From an uncultured Eubacterium sp. (GTDB lineage: Bacteria; Bacillota; Clostridia; Lachnospirales; Lachnospiraceae): a DNA stretch of 52,441 nt. The translations under genes were made by a program, and so were the position numbers. The stretch lies in assembly GCA_947089855.1 (NCBI GenBank), contig CAMUML010000028.1, positions 1 to 52,441 on the forward strand, given 5' to 3'. Positions 1-8,738 of the stretch are shown here, one piece after another (position 1 is the first letter of the stretch; each line of letters begins with the position of its first letter). Under the pieces are notes generated by a model that had not been told where the DNA came from, did no database searches, and worked only from the letters and a program-made list of their open reading frames with translations.

Positions 1-56
1 ATCATGTTCTCACGGAATGCGCAGTTTATGCGCATTCCTGGCCCATGAATAGTAAC
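1..56 (-). repeat. dispersed hairpin repeat, copy 1 (cut by window start)
   Basis: Read on the minus strand this is a near-identical copy of the repeats at 15153, 20383 and 20509. It begins with GTTACTATTCA, then GGGCCA, then a perfect 10-bp stem GGAATGCGCA / TGCGCATTCC around a TAAAC loop, and ends in ACATGAT at the window edge. Whether it continues further left cannot be seen. No coding sense is apparent. Confidence 0.9.
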
Positions 57-279
57 GTCCAGCCAACAAAAAGCCATAGAAAGAAAAATTTTCATAATGA
101 CAACCGGATAGAAACGTGCTATACTATAGCCATTGTAACAAACGGCTGTCAAATGTTCCAAAAAATGACAATTATCCAAAATTAAATGGCAAAAAAGAAA
201 ATTATCTGAAAATATATAGCGTTTTCTTCTAAAAAAACAACGATACAATGCAAAAAAGTCATACTCATTAAGATTTAAA

Positions 280-290
280 TATGATACAAT
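280..290 (+). promoter_or_regulatory. possible -10 region for the deacetylase gene
   Basis: The AT-rich stretch between the repeat and the first gene contains TATGATACAAT, which offers two overlapping -10-like hexamers about 40 bp before the start codon. I see no convincing -35 hexamer at 16-18 bp upstream. A second ATACAATG occurs at 243. The call rests on base composition and the -10 match only. Confidence 0.3.
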
Positions 291-327
291 GAGTTGGATA
301 AAGTGAGCAGGGGGCCGGGGAGTTTGG

Positions 328-1389
328 ATGAATGAGAAAAAAGGGTTAAATGAGCGTCTTGCACATAAAAAGCGGATACAACGTATGAAAACGGGCTTGA
401 TATGGTTTCTGCTGACATGGATCGTTGCGGGGATGGCCATATCCATTGCGTTGATTGTAAAAGTACATTCACTGCAAAAACAGATTGACCTGCTGACCGA
501 AAATACGATACGCAGCCAACAGGTCAACCAACAGGAGAACCAATCCGGAAAATCCAATAGTGTGCATAAATACGCAGCCTCGGCGCAGGCAGACGGCGGG
601 GACGGGAAAGATAAAGGAAATAGCCAGGAAGATGCGGGGACCAAAGGGGAAAGCGGCTCAAAAAAAAGCGGCAGCCAAGGGGATGCAGATGGAAATGGGC
701 AGCCGGCTGCGGTGCAGGCAAATGCTCTGACGAAGGCTATAGACGATGGGGAAGACGTAAAAAAAGTCTATCTAACGTTTGATGATGGGCCAAGTACGAA
801 TACGGAGAAAATACTTGACATCTTAGATAAATATGGTGTAAAGGCGACGTTTTTTGTAACAGGCCGGGAAGATCAGGCTTCTTTGGATATGTATAAAGAA
901 ATCGTAGACCGCGGGCATACGATTGGCATGCATTCCTATTCACATAAATATGAAGAGCTGTACAGCTCGTTAAAAGCATTCAAGCAGGATTTTCAGAGAA
1001 TAAAAAATACGGTTGAAAAAGCTGCAGGCATCGAATGCAGCCTGTACCGTTTCCCGGGAGGGAGCAGCAACCAGGTCAGCGGCCTGGATATGAAGGAGTT
1101 TATCCGCTATCTAAATAAGGAAGGGGTTACCTATTTTGACTGGAACGCTGCGTGCGGGGATGCTACATCAACGCCTTATACGGTAAAGCAGCTGGTTGCA
1201 AATGTGATGGAAGATGTGGAAAAATACCGTACTTCGGTCGTACTAATGCATGATGCGGCCAATAAGCCTAATACCGTAAAGGCATTGCCGCTATTGATTA
1301 AAAAGCTGCAGGCATCCGGGGCCAAGGTCTTGGCAATTGATGAGGATACGGTGCTTGTGCAGCATATTCAGGCAGACAGTGTAAAATAG
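328..1389 (+). CDS. membrane-anchored polysaccharide deacetylase (NodB family)
   Basis: A 353-residue protein with a basic cytoplasmic tail (1-24), one membrane helix (about 25-46), a short coiled or charged stretch, a Gly/Ser/Lys-rich linker (about 75-130) and a NodB homology domain from about 145 to the end. The metal/catalytic motifs are visible: TFDDGPS at 150-156, HSYSH with H202 and H206, and RFPGGS further on. This points to an extracytoplasmic de-N-acetylase acting on peptidoglycan or another amino-sugar polymer. The true substrate cannot be read from the sequence. A GGGGAG ribosome site precedes the ATG. It is followed after 76 bp by the bactofilin gene, so both may serve envelope shape. 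Confidence 0.9.
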   Translation: MNEKKGLNERLAHKKRIQRMKTGLIWFLLTWIVAGMAISIALIVKVHSLQKQIDLLTENTIRSQQVNQQENQSGKSNSVHKYAASAQADGGDGKDKGNSQEDAGTKGESGSKKSGSQGDADGNGQPAAVQANALTKAIDDGEDVKKVYLTFDDGPSTNTEKILDILDKYGVKATFFVTGREDQASLDMYKEIVDRGHTIGMHSYSHKYEELYSSLKAFKQDFQRIKNTVEKAAGIECSLYRFPGGSSNQVSGLDMKEFIRYLNKEGVTYFDWNAACGDATSTPYTVKQLVANVMEDVEKYRTSVVLMHDAANKPNTVKALPLLIKKLQASGAKVLAIDEDTVLVQHIQADSVK

Positions 1390-1465
1390 ATGCTTTCAGT
1401 TGTTTTGGCATGTTTTTGCAGATTGTGTGGAAGAATGACTACATACGGATAAATGGAGGTAAAAA

Positions 1466-2557
1466 ATGAGTTTTTTCAAGGATTTCAAGGATGACCTGTC
1501 TATGGCGGTAAATGAGCTTTTGCCAGGGGAAGGGCTGGAAAACGAAGATGAAATGGAGGAATCCCCGGATATAATGGTAAATACGCTGGAAGGGGAATTG
1601 GACATTGAATCGGAGCTGTCAAAGCTGGATGGCCTGCTGGAACACGTGGAGGTAAAAGAAGAGCCAAGGCACGTGCAGGTAAAGCCGGAAATGCCGGCAG
1701 TGGAAGAAGCGCCAAGGCCAAAGCCACAGGAACGTAGGCCGTCGGCAGCGAAAAAGGCGAAGCCGCCGGTACCTGCTGCAGCCCCGCCAAGGGAAAGGAG
1801 CAGGGCAGAACATCCAGCAGACGTAGCGTTGGGCCGTTTTGCCAGAGCGCAGGACTTAGAAAAGGAGCGGGCGGCCCAGGTTCATTTTTCTTTTGACACA
1901 CAAGAAGATACGCAGGTGCAGCCGCCTCAGGAACCGGCTGTGGATCTGCCTGCGGAACCGGTTTCTTTGAACAATAGAAACAGGAAACCAAACACAACGA
2001 TTAAGGAGGAAATACCAATGAATGAAGATTTGATGAAGGAGTCAGCAGGATTAGTGATGGAAGAAGAGTTAGTTGCTGATACGCAGGAAGTGACAGATGA
2101 AGTATCCATTATTACGCCAGGCACGACAATTAAAGGTAACTTGTCTACGACAGGTTCATTTAGTATCAATGGCCGTGTAGAAGGCAATGTGCAATGCAAT
2201 GGCAAACTGGAAGTGACTGGCACGATCATTGGCAATAGTTCTTCATCCGAAGTATTCTCAGATGCTGCGAAGATAGAAGGTGAAATTGCAAGTACCGGTA
2301 CCGTAAAAATTGGCCTTGGTTCTGTTGTGGTGGGCAATATTTCTGCAACATCTGCTGTGATTGCAGGTGCGGTAAAGGGCGATATTGATGTACAAGGGCC
2401 AGTTGTTGTGGATACTTCCGCAGTGATTGTAGGCAATATCAAATCCCGGTCTGTGCAGATCAACAATGGCGCCGTAATTGAAGGCTTCTGCTCCCAGTGC
2501 TATGCAGATATTGATGTTGACAGCCTGTTTGGCGGGGAGAATAAGAAAGGCAAATAA
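1466..2557 (+). CDS. bactofilin-type polymer-forming protein with long N-terminal extension
   Basis: A 363-residue protein. The C-terminal half (about 212-345) is a beta-helical bactofilin domain, seen as short repeats of the type GxIxGNxxxxG (GRVEGNVQ, VVVGNIS, VKGDIDV). The N-terminal 184 residues are acidic then Pro/Arg/Lys-rich and probably disordered. Bactofilins polymerise on the inner face of the membrane and organise wall enzymes, which fits the preceding deacetylase. GGAGG lies 6 bp before this ATG. A second perfect site (AAGGAGGA at 2003-2010) precedes an in-frame ATG at 2018 that would make a stand-alone 179-residue bactofilin, so the gene may give two products or be a fusion of two former genes. 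Confidence 0.85.
   Translation: MSFFKDFKDDLSMAVNELLPGEGLENEDEMEESPDIMVNTLEGELDIESELSKLDGLLEHVEVKEEPRHVQVKPEMPAVEEAPRPKPQERRPSAAKKAKPPVPAAAPPRERSRAEHPADVALGRFARAQDLEKERAAQVHFSFDTQEDTQVQPPQEPAVDLPAEPVSLNNRNRKPNTTIKEEIPMNEDLMKESAGLVMEEELVADTQEVTDEVSIITPGTTIKGNLSTTGSFSINGRVEGNVQCNGKLEVTGTIIGNSSSSEVFSDAAKIEGEIASTGTVKIGLGSVVVGNISATSAVIAGAVKGDIDVQGPVVVDTSAVIVGNIKSRSVQINNGAVIEGFCSQCYADIDVDSLFGGENKKGK
2018..2557 (+). CDS. possible nested short bactofilin from an internal start
   Basis: This alternative start lies in frame inside the longer gene. AAGGAGGA at 2003-2010 is 7 bp upstream of ATG 2018, which is as good as any ribosome site in the window. The product would be 179 residues, beginning MNEDLMKESAG and consisting of a short acidic tail plus the complete bactofilin domain. 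This is the usual size of free bactofilins. The sequence shows a plausible start but not its use. Confidence 0.5.
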   Translation: MNEDLMKESAGLVMEEELVADTQEVTDEVSIITPGTTIKGNLSTTGSFSINGRVEGNVQCNGKLEVTGTIIGNSSSSEVFSDAAKIEGEIASTGTVKIGLGSVVVGNISATSAVIAGAVKGDIDVQGPVVVDTSAVIVGNIKSRSVQINNGAVIEGFCSQCYADIDVDSLFGGENKKGK

Positions 2558-2560
2558 AAG

Positions 2561-3256
2561 ATGAAGAGAGTTCTTTTGAAGTTGAGCGGGGAAGCCCTGG
2601 CCGGTGAAAAGAAAACCGGATTTGACGAGGAAACGGTAAGGGGGGTTGCACTGCAGGTAAGAAAGCTGTTAGATAGCGGGATCCAGGTTGGCATTGTAAT
2701 TGGCGGCGGCAATTTTTGGCGTGGCAGGACCAGTGAGGCGATCGACCGTACAAAGGCTGACCAGATCGGGATGCTGGCGACGGTTATGAATTGCATCTAT
2801 GTGTCTGAAATTTTCCGGTCCGAAGGCATGAAGGCCAATATCTTGACCCCGTTCGCGTGCGGCTCTTTTACGAAACTGTTTTCCAAAGACCGGGTTGAGA
2901 AATATTTTGCACGCAATATGGCTGTTTTCTTTGCCGGGGGGACGGGGCATCCGTATTTTTCCACAGATACGGCTGCGGTACTGCGCGCGGTTGAAATTGA
3001 AGCGGACGGGATGCTGCTGGCGAAGGCGGTTGACGGCGTCTATGACAGCGACCCGAAGCTAAACCCCGATGCAGTCCGTTATGATACGCTGGCCATTGAC
3101 GAAGTGATACAAAAGAAACTGGCTGTCGTTGACCTGTCGGCCTCTATTTTATGTATGGAAAATAAAATGCCGATGTATGTGTTCAGCCTGAATGAGCCGG
3201 ACAGTATTGTAAAAGCAATCAGCGGCAATTTCAATGGAACTGTCATTACTGTATAA
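2561..3256 (+). CDS. pyrH: UMP kinase
   Basis: A 231-residue amino-acid-kinase-fold protein of normal PyrH length. It phosphorylates UMP to UDP with ATP in pyrimidine nucleotide synthesis. Visible family motifs are KLSGEAL near the N-terminus, VIGGGNFWRG, the DQIGMLATVMN segment, and DGVYDSDPK in the second half. It starts 3 bp after the bactofilin stop, so translation is probably coupled. It is followed by frr, the conserved pyrH-frr pair of Firmicutes, but the usual rpsB-tsf upstream are absent here. Confidence 0.97.
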   Translation: MKRVLLKLSGEALAGEKKTGFDEETVRGVALQVRKLLDSGIQVGIVIGGGNFWRGRTSEAIDRTKADQIGMLATVMNCIYVSEIFRSEGMKANILTPFACGSFTKLFSKDRVEKYFARNMAVFFAGGTGHPYFSTDTAAVLRAVEIEADGMLLAKAVDGVYDSDPKLNPDAVRYDTLAIDEVIQKKLAVVDLSASILCMENKMPMYVFSLNEPDSIVKAISGNFNGTVITV

Positions 3257-3315
3257 AGGGTTTGCCGCAACGGGATGCATCAAAACAGTTGCGGCATCTA
3301 ACACAGGAGGTTTTT

Positions 3316-3870
3316 ATGGATGACAGATTAGTTCAGTATGAAAATAAGATGCGTAAATCGTTGGGGAACCTGCAGGAAGAATACGGCAGCATCCGTGCCG
3401 GCAGGGCAAACCCGCATGTACTGGACAGGCTGCGTGTTGATTATTACGGGACGCCTACGCCTATCCAGCAGGTTGCAAATGTCAACGTACCGGAACCAAG
3501 GATGATCCTTATCCAGCCTTGGGAACCATCTATGGTGAAAGAAATCGAAAAAGCAATCCTTACTTCCGACCTGGGCATTAACCCGACCAATGACGGCAAA
3601 TCGATCCGCCTTGCTTTTCCGGAACTGACGGAAGAAAGGCGTAAGGAACTCGCGAAGGAAATCAAGAAAAAAGGGGAGTCGGCCAAAGTGGCTGTCCGCA
3701 ATATCCGGCGCGATGCGAACGATGCGTTTAAAAAACTTGGGAAAAAGGAAGATATATCGGAAGATGAAATTAAGGAGCTGGAGGGTGAGATCCAAAAGCT
3801 GACAGATAAATATATTGCTGATGTCGATAAAGCGGTAGAGGAAAAGACGAAGGAAATTATGACTGTTTAA
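3316..3870 (+). CDS. frr: ribosome recycling factor
   Basis: A 184-residue protein that, with EF-G, splits post-termination ribosomes. The sequence shows the typical RRF layout: an N-terminal helix with LQEEYGSIRAGRANP, the small domain with YGTPTPIQQVANVNVPEPRM, and a long charged C-terminal helical bundle with RRDANDAFKKLGK. The ATG at 3316 has ACAGGAGG just upstream. An in-frame ATG at 3262 is rejected because it adds a non-family leader. It lies 59 bp after pyrH. Confidence 0.97.
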   Translation: MDDRLVQYENKMRKSLGNLQEEYGSIRAGRANPHVLDRLRVDYYGTPTPIQQVANVNVPEPRMILIQPWEPSMVKEIEKAILTSDLGINPTNDGKSIRLAFPELTEERRKELAKEIKKKGESAKVAVRNIRRDANDAFKKLGKKEDISEDEIKELEGEIQKLTDKYIADVDKAVEEKTKEIMTV

Positions 3871-3935
3871 GATCATCGGGGGACATAGCCGCGGCAATGT
3901 CCCCGTTTTCCATATATAAGGATAAGGGGAAAGGG

Positions 3936-4649
3936 ATGGAAATGAAAATACCGCAGCACGTTGCGATTATTTTGGACGGGAACGGCCGCTGGGCCAAAAG
4001 CAAGGGGATGCCGCGCAATTATGGGCATAGGATGGGTGCGAAAAATGTGGAAAAAATCTGTGATATTGCAGGGCATATGGGAATAAAATATCTTACAGTC
4101 TATGCATTTTCCACAGAAAACTGGGGCAGGCCAGAGGGGGAAGTAGACGAGTTGATGAAGCTTTTGGGCAGCTATATGAAAACCTGCCTAAAAACAGCAA
4201 AGAAAAACAATATGCGGGTACGTGTCCTTGGCGATATTACAAGGCTGGCCCCAAAGCTGCAGGCGCAGATACGGGAACTGGAGGAAGTATCCAGCCAGTA
4301 TGATGGATTTTATTTTCAGATCGCACTTAATTATGGAAGCCGTGATGAGATGCTGCGGGCGGCAAAACGGATATTTGCCGATATAAAGGCAGGGAAGCTG
4401 GCCGAAGATGCGGTTACCGAAGAAGTGTTTTCCAGCTATCTGGATACGGCAGGCATCCCAGATCCGGACCTTTTGATACGCACCAGCGGGGAACAGCGGC
4501 TTTCCAATTACCTGCTTTGGCAGCTGGCATACAGCGAGTTTTATTTTACCACGGTCCCTTGGCCGGATTTTGACGAAGAAGAATTAAAGAAAGCCGTTGC
4601 ATCTTATCAAAACAGGGACCGCAGGTATGGCGGGCTTTCAGAAGGCTGA
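3936..4649 (+). CDS. uppS: undecaprenyl diphosphate synthase (cis-prenyltransferase)
   Basis: A 237-residue cis-prenyltransferase that extends FPP with isopentenyl units to C55-PP, the lipid carrier for wall polymers. The catalytic HVAIILDGNGRWAK region opens the protein. AFSTENWGRP and the C-terminal DLLIRTSGEQRLSN motif, with the product-binding arginines, are present. The start at 3936 follows GGGGA with 5-bp spacing. An upstream in-frame ATG at 3897 lacks a ribosome site. It sits between frr and cdsA as in most Firmicutes. Confidence 0.96.
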   Translation: MEMKIPQHVAIILDGNGRWAKSKGMPRNYGHRMGAKNVEKICDIAGHMGIKYLTVYAFSTENWGRPEGEVDELMKLLGSYMKTCLKTAKKNNMRVRVLGDITRLAPKLQAQIRELEEVSSQYDGFYFQIALNYGSRDEMLRAAKRIFADIKAGKLAEDAVTEEVFSSYLDTAGIPDPDLLIRTSGEQRLSNYLLWQLAYSEFYFTTVPWPDFDEEELKKAVASYQNRDRRYGGLSEG

Positions 4650-4658
4650 GGTGGATTC

Positions 4659-5477
4659 ATGTTTAAGACAAGGCTAATAAGCGGTATTGTATTGGTAGCG
4701 GCGGCGCTTGCTTTGGTCATTACAGGCGGGGAAGTGCTGCTGGCAGCATCCTGTATCATATCGTTGATTGGGATGTACGAGCTGTACCGTGTATTTAAAA
4801 TAGAGCGGACTGCAGCGGCAGGCATTGGCTATGCGGCTGCCATCCTCTATTATTTGGATTTATACCGCCCGTGGCTTCCACAGGAAATGCTGTATGTGCT
4901 CGCTTTACTAACGGTGCTGCTGGCAGTTTATGTATTTGCCTATCCCAAATACCATGCATCGCAGATACTGGCCGTATTTTTTGGCGTGTTTTATGTGGCT
5001 GCTATGCTCTCCTGTGTCTACCAGGCCAGGGAGATGGCGCAGGGCGCCTATATTGTATGGCTGATCTTTATCTGTTCCTGGGGCTGTGACACCTGTGCGT
5101 ATTGTGTAGGTGTGCGGTTTGGAAAACATAAGATGTCGCCTGTCCTGTCGCCAAAAAAATCGGTGGAAGGGGCAGTTGGCGGGCTTGTAGGGACATTTTT
5201 GCTTGCCTTGTTATATGGTACGGCCTTCCAGGCACAGATGGGCATTACCAGGGCCCAGGTTTTGGTAATGGCAGCCATCAGCACAGTTGGGGGAATGGTT
5301 TCCATGATAGGCGATTTGGCTGCATCCGCCATTAAACGGAATTATGAAATCAAAGATTACGGGACATTGATACCAGGGCATGGCGGTATCCTGGACCGGT
5401 TTGACAGCGTGATCTTTACAGCGCCGGTTATTTTTTACCTGGCAAATTATATCTTAATGGAAGGGGCAGGTTTTTGA
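4659..5477 (+). CDS. cdsA: phosphatidate cytidylyltransferase (CDP-diglyceride synthase)
   Basis: A 272-residue polytopic membrane protein with about seven to eight hydrophobic segments. It makes CDP-diacylglycerol from phosphatidic acid and CTP. The CdsA signature near the C-terminus is clear: SMIGDLAASAIKRNYEIKD followed by LIPGHGGILDRFDS, which holds the metal-binding acidic residues. The ATG follows GAGGTG. The gene is 9 bp after uppS, in the expected order. Confidence 0.96.
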   Translation: MFKTRLISGIVLVAAALALVITGGEVLLAASCIISLIGMYELYRVFKIERTAAAGIGYAAAILYYLDLYRPWLPQEMLYVLALLTVLLAVYVFAYPKYHASQILAVFFGVFYVAAMLSCVYQAREMAQGAYIVWLIFICSWGCDTCAYCVGVRFGKHKMSPVLSPKKSVEGAVGGLVGTFLLALLYGTAFQAQMGITRAQVLVMAAISTVGGMVSMIGDLAASAIKRNYEIKDYGTLIPGHGGILDRFDSVIFTAPVIFYLANYILMEGAGF

Positions 5478-5518
5478 AAGCCAGCTGTTATTTCAGGGTG
5501 AGTGGTAAAGGTGGTAAC

Positions 5519-6661
5519 ATGAAGAATATTGCGATTCTAGGTTCGACTGGTTCGATTGGTACGCAGACGCTAGCGGTAGCAAGGGAACAGGGCGATATAA
5601 AAGTATGGGCGCTTACCGCGGGCAAAAATATTGATCTGCTGGAACAGCAGATACGTGAATTTGGTCCAAAGCTTGCAGCTGTATGGGACGAAGCGGACGC
5701 TGCACGCTTGCGGCTGCGGGTAAAAGACTTGCCGGTGCGCATTGAAAGCGGCATGGATGGCCTAATAGATGCCGCTTCGATGCCGGGGCCGGATATGATT
5801 GTAACAGCTATTGTCGGTATGATTGGCCTGCGCCCGACGGTAGCGGCTATCCGTGCAAAAAAGGACATTGCATTGGCAAATAAGGAGACACTGGTGACAG
5901 CCGGCCATTTGATCATGCCGCTTATTTCGGAATACGGGGTTTCCATCTTGCCGGTTGACAGCGAGCACAGTGCTATTTTCCAGGCAATCAACGGGGAAGC
6001 TGAAAACCAGGTGTCGAAAATCCTGTTGACTGCGTCTGGCGGGCCGTTCCGCGGCAAGACACGTGGGCAGCTTGCCCATATCCGGGTGGAGGATGCCCTA
6101 TGCCATCCCAACTGGAGCATGGGAAAAAAGATTACTGTAGATTCTGCGACAATGGTCAATAAAGGGCTGGAAGTAATGGAGGCGAAATGGCTGTTTGGCG
6201 TAGAATTAGGCCAGATCCAGGTCGTCGTCCAGCCGCAGTCGGTCATACATTCTATGGTGGAATTTGAAGATGGCAGTATTATTGCGCAGCTTGGCACCCC
6301 AGATATGCGCCTGCCCATCCAATATGCCCTATATTATCCATACCGTCGGCCGTTGTCCGGAAAACGGCTGGATTTTTTTGCACTTGGGAACATTAGTTTT
6401 GAAAAACCGGATACCGATACGTTTGAAGGGCTGGCGCTTGCGTGGCGTGCAGCCGGGCGCGGCGGGAATATGCCGACGATTTTAAATGCAGCAAATGAGC
6501 GTGCGGTTGCAAAATTTTTGGATGGAAAACTAAAGTTTTTGGAAATTACGCAGGTAATCCATGAGTGCATGGAAAACTGCCATTATATAGAGCATCCAAG
6601 CCTGGATGAAATATTGGAAACAGAGCAGGCTGTTTATGAATGGATAGAAAGCAGGTGGTAA
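5519..6661 (+). CDS. dxr: 1-deoxy-D-xylulose 5-phosphate reductoisomerase
   Basis: A 380-residue enzyme converting DXP to MEP with NADPH, the committed step of the MEP isoprenoid pathway. The N-terminal GSTGSIGTQTL is the NADPH-binding loop. LANKETLV, PVDSEHSAIFQ, SGGPFRG and HPNWSMGKKITVDSATMVNKGLE mark the metal and substrate site. The start at 5519 has AAAGGTGG upstream. An in-frame ATG at 5474 overlapping cdsA would add a leader not seen in the family. With ispG nearby it shows that the organism uses the MEP route. Confidence 0.97.
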   Translation: MKNIAILGSTGSIGTQTLAVAREQGDIKVWALTAGKNIDLLEQQIREFGPKLAAVWDEADAARLRLRVKDLPVRIESGMDGLIDAASMPGPDMIVTAIVGMIGLRPTVAAIRAKKDIALANKETLVTAGHLIMPLISEYGVSILPVDSEHSAIFQAINGEAENQVSKILLTASGGPFRGKTRGQLAHIRVEDALCHPNWSMGKKITVDSATMVNKGLEVMEAKWLFGVELGQIQVVVQPQSVIHSMVEFEDGSIIAQLGTPDMRLPIQYALYYPYRRPLSGKRLDFFALGNISFEKPDTDTFEGLALAWRAAGRGGNMPTILNAANERAVAKFLDGKLKFLEITQVIHECMENCHYIEHPSLDEILETEQAVYEWIESRW

Positions 6662-6662
6662 G

Positions 6663-7697
6663 TTGAACATTATTTTGGCATTGATTATTTTCAGTGTGAT
6701 TATTTTATTTCATGAACTTGGGCATTTTCTGCTGGCAAAATTCAATGACGTAAAAGTCAACGAGTTTTGCTTAGGGCTTGGGCCTACCCTAGTTGGTTTT
6801 ACCAAAGGGGAAACCAAGTATTCCTTAAAGCTGCTGCCGTTTGGCGGAGCCTGTATGATGGAGGGCGAGGACGAGGAAAGCGTAGATGCACGCAGTTTTA
6901 ACAGCAAGAGCGTACCGCAGCGTATTTCCATTGTAGCAGCAGGGCCAGTGTTTAATTTTATCATGGCATTTGTATTTTCGCTTATTATCGTTGGCAGTGT
7001 CGGGTTTGACCGTCCTGTGCTCAAAGATGTTATGGACGGCTATCCAGCCAAAGAGGCAGGGATCCAGGCAGGCGACGAAATCGTAAAGCTGGGCAGCAAA
7101 CGCATCCATTTATACCGGGAAGTTTCCGTGTATACGTATTTCCATGAAGGGGAACCAGTGGAAGTGACATACAAGCGGGATGGCAAACAGTATAAAGCTG
7201 TTTTGACGCCAAAGTATAACGAAGAAAGCGGCAGCTATTTAATGGGCTTTTACGGCTCCTCCGCACGCACCAAGGGGACGCTGTTAGAAACGCTCCAGTA
7301 CAGCGTTTATGAGGTAAAATACTGGATCACATCTACGGTAGAAAGCCTTGGCCAGCTGGTGAAAGGGCGTATCAGCGTTAACGAAATGTCAGGGCCTGTG
7401 GGTATTGTAAAAGTGATTGGGGATTCCTATACACAATCTAAGCCGGATGGGGCGTTTATGGTATTTTTAAATATGCTTAATATGTGTATTTTGCTGTCCG
7501 CGAACCTGGGCGTTATGAACCTTTTGCCAATCCCGGCGTTAGACGGGGGCAGGCTGGTGTTCTTAATTGTCGAAGCCGTGCGCGGCAAGCGCCTCGACCC
7601 GAACAAGGAGGGGGCATTGAATTTTGTATTTTTGGTGGCTTTGATGGCTTTGATGGTTGTGATTATGTTTAATGATATTCGCAAAATTGTGATGTAG
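6663..7697 (+). CDS. rseP: RIP zinc metalloprotease (RseP/RasP, site-2 protease)
   Basis: A 344-residue intramembrane protease. HELGH at residues 17-21 in the first membrane helix binds zinc. NLLPIPALDGGRL in the last third supplies the aspartate ligand. A PDZ domain lies between (about 115-190, with GYPAKEAGIQAGDEI). It cleaves membrane-anchored substrates such as anti-sigma factors or signal peptide remnants. Translation probably starts at TTG 6663, one base after the dxr stop. In related genomes ispG follows directly, but here 1.47 kb intervenes. Confidence 0.95.
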   Translation: MNIILALIIFSVIILFHELGHFLLAKFNDVKVNEFCLGLGPTLVGFTKGETKYSLKLLPFGGACMMEGEDEESVDARSFNSKSVPQRISIVAAGPVFNFIMAFVFSLIIVGSVGFDRPVLKDVMDGYPAKEAGIQAGDEIVKLGSKRIHLYREVSVYTYFHEGEPVEVTYKRDGKQYKAVLTPKYNEESGSYLMGFYGSSARTKGTLLETLQYSVYEVKYWITSTVESLGQLVKGRISVNEMSGPVGIVKVIGDSYTQSKPDGAFMVFLNMLNMCILLSANLGVMNLLPIPALDGGRLVFLIVEAVRGKRLDPNKEGALNFVFLVALMALMVVIMFNDIRKIVM

Positions 7698-7758
7698 GTT
7701 TTTGAGGGCTGCAATTAGGGAAGGCGGCTAGCTGGGGCTTTAAGTGGCTGTCCGGACG

Positions 7759-7991
7759 CTGCATCCAGAAACTGGGGCTTTCCTGCTATGCCGCTGCGAA
7801 ATGCAGGAACCTCTAAGCATTCTGTGCCAAGGTTATAGGTACCGGACGAACCGGGGATTGACCCGCCGTCCGTGGCGGCAATCCCCTTTCCCGGGCATCC
7901 GTGCCCGGAAATTCTGGCCGTGTCAGGATGCTAAGAGGTTCCAGCATTTCTCCGCAAGCATAGCAGGAAAGCCCCAGTTTCTGGATGCGGC
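7759..7991. repeat. 233-bp stem-loop element with two nested hairpins
   Basis: The arms at about 7761-7825 and 7925-7989 are inverted repeats. The outer 31 bp are identical (GCATCCAGAAACTGGGGCTT and the following 11 bases), and the inner part continues with few mismatches. The central 100 bases hold two further perfect hairpins: GGGGATTG...CAATCCCC enclosing CCGCC/GGCGG (7853-7884), and CCGGGCA/TGCCCGG (about 7891-7908). No protein signal was recognised, although a frame is open across it. It could be a non-autonomous mobile element or a structured RNA. There is no second copy in this window. Confidence 0.8.
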
Positions 7992-8291
7992 TGTTTTTGG
8001 CAACGGTATGGATGGCTTTTATCGCCAAGGTTCACCTGCTGGCAGGGAAGTTATTTATCATACTTGTGTTAATACCCAGCAGCCTGCTGCGTTTCGAAAA
8101 AGAAGCTAGGATGCGATAACCCACAGCTTGTTGCGTGGTGGTTTATTGGCATGGCTGCTCTATGGTTGATAGGAATTATAGTTTTGTGTAAGGATAATTT
8201 GCGCTATGGTAGATTTCAATTTTTAGTTCATGTGTTAGTTGTTGTTAAAATTTTGCTTTGTACGGGGCGTCTTTGAAAGGTGTGGTGGAGT

Positions 8292-8738
8292 ATGGAACGG
8301 TTTTATAATTATCGGGATATGTCACTTGAGCAACGGGAATCTGCTCTCGTTTCTTTAAGTTCCATTGGTTTTCTTCCTGCATATGGAAGTATAAAAACAA
8401 TGCGCCGGATAATGGATGGGTCAGTTGGGGAAAAATTGCCGCAGTTCTATTTTGTTTTTAGAAACATGGAACTGTTAGGATATATGTTTCTGATTGGTGA
8501 TCATAAAATGTTTCGTGCATTTCCGTGGCTTGCAATTGATAATCTTGATGAATTACCAATGAGGGTGGTAGAACCATTAATGGATCTAGCAATTAGGGCA
8601 TGGAATAATGAGGATGGCGATATTATCAACGCGGACGGTAGTATTACTGGGAAAAGCCGGATTGCCCAAAGCTATAAACAACGTTTAGAAAATTACAGGC
8701 ATGGAATTGGACGACGAAGTGAAAAAGAATGCCGCTGA
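8292..8738 (+). CDS. hypothetical protein, 148 residues
   Basis: I do not recognise a family. The protein starts MERFYNYRDMSLEQR, is mixed alpha/beta in character with no membrane segment or signal peptide, and has a hydrophobic middle (FVFRNMELLGYMFLIGD) and an Arg/Lys-rich end. The ATG at 8292 has GGTGGAG very close and AAAGG 11 bp upstream. An in-frame GTG at 8280 is a weaker alternative. The gene lies alone between rseP and ispG, which are normally adjacent. A role cannot be inferred. Confidence 0.65.
   Translation: MERFYNYRDMSLEQRESALVSLSSIGFLPAYGSIKTMRRIMDGSVGEKLPQFYFVFRNMELLGYMFLIGDHKMFRAFPWLAIDNLDELPMRVVEPLMDLAIRAWNNEDGDIINADGSITGKSRIAQSYKQRLENYRHGIGRRSEKECR

Noticed and set aside
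1500-1997. 165-codon minus-strand frame opposite the bactofilin N-terminus
   Set aside because: Its Pro/Ala/Leu-rich product is the reverse reading of a low-complexity region.
5488-6318. 276-codon open frame on the minus strand opposite dxr
   Set aside because: It is the mirror of a strongly recognised dxr gene and arises from third-position bias; no ribosome site or family likeness.
7744-8109. Open frame of 121 codons across the long stem-loop
   Set aside because: It runs through both arms of the inverted repeat, has no ribosome site and shows no protein-like composition; the structure explains the sequence better.
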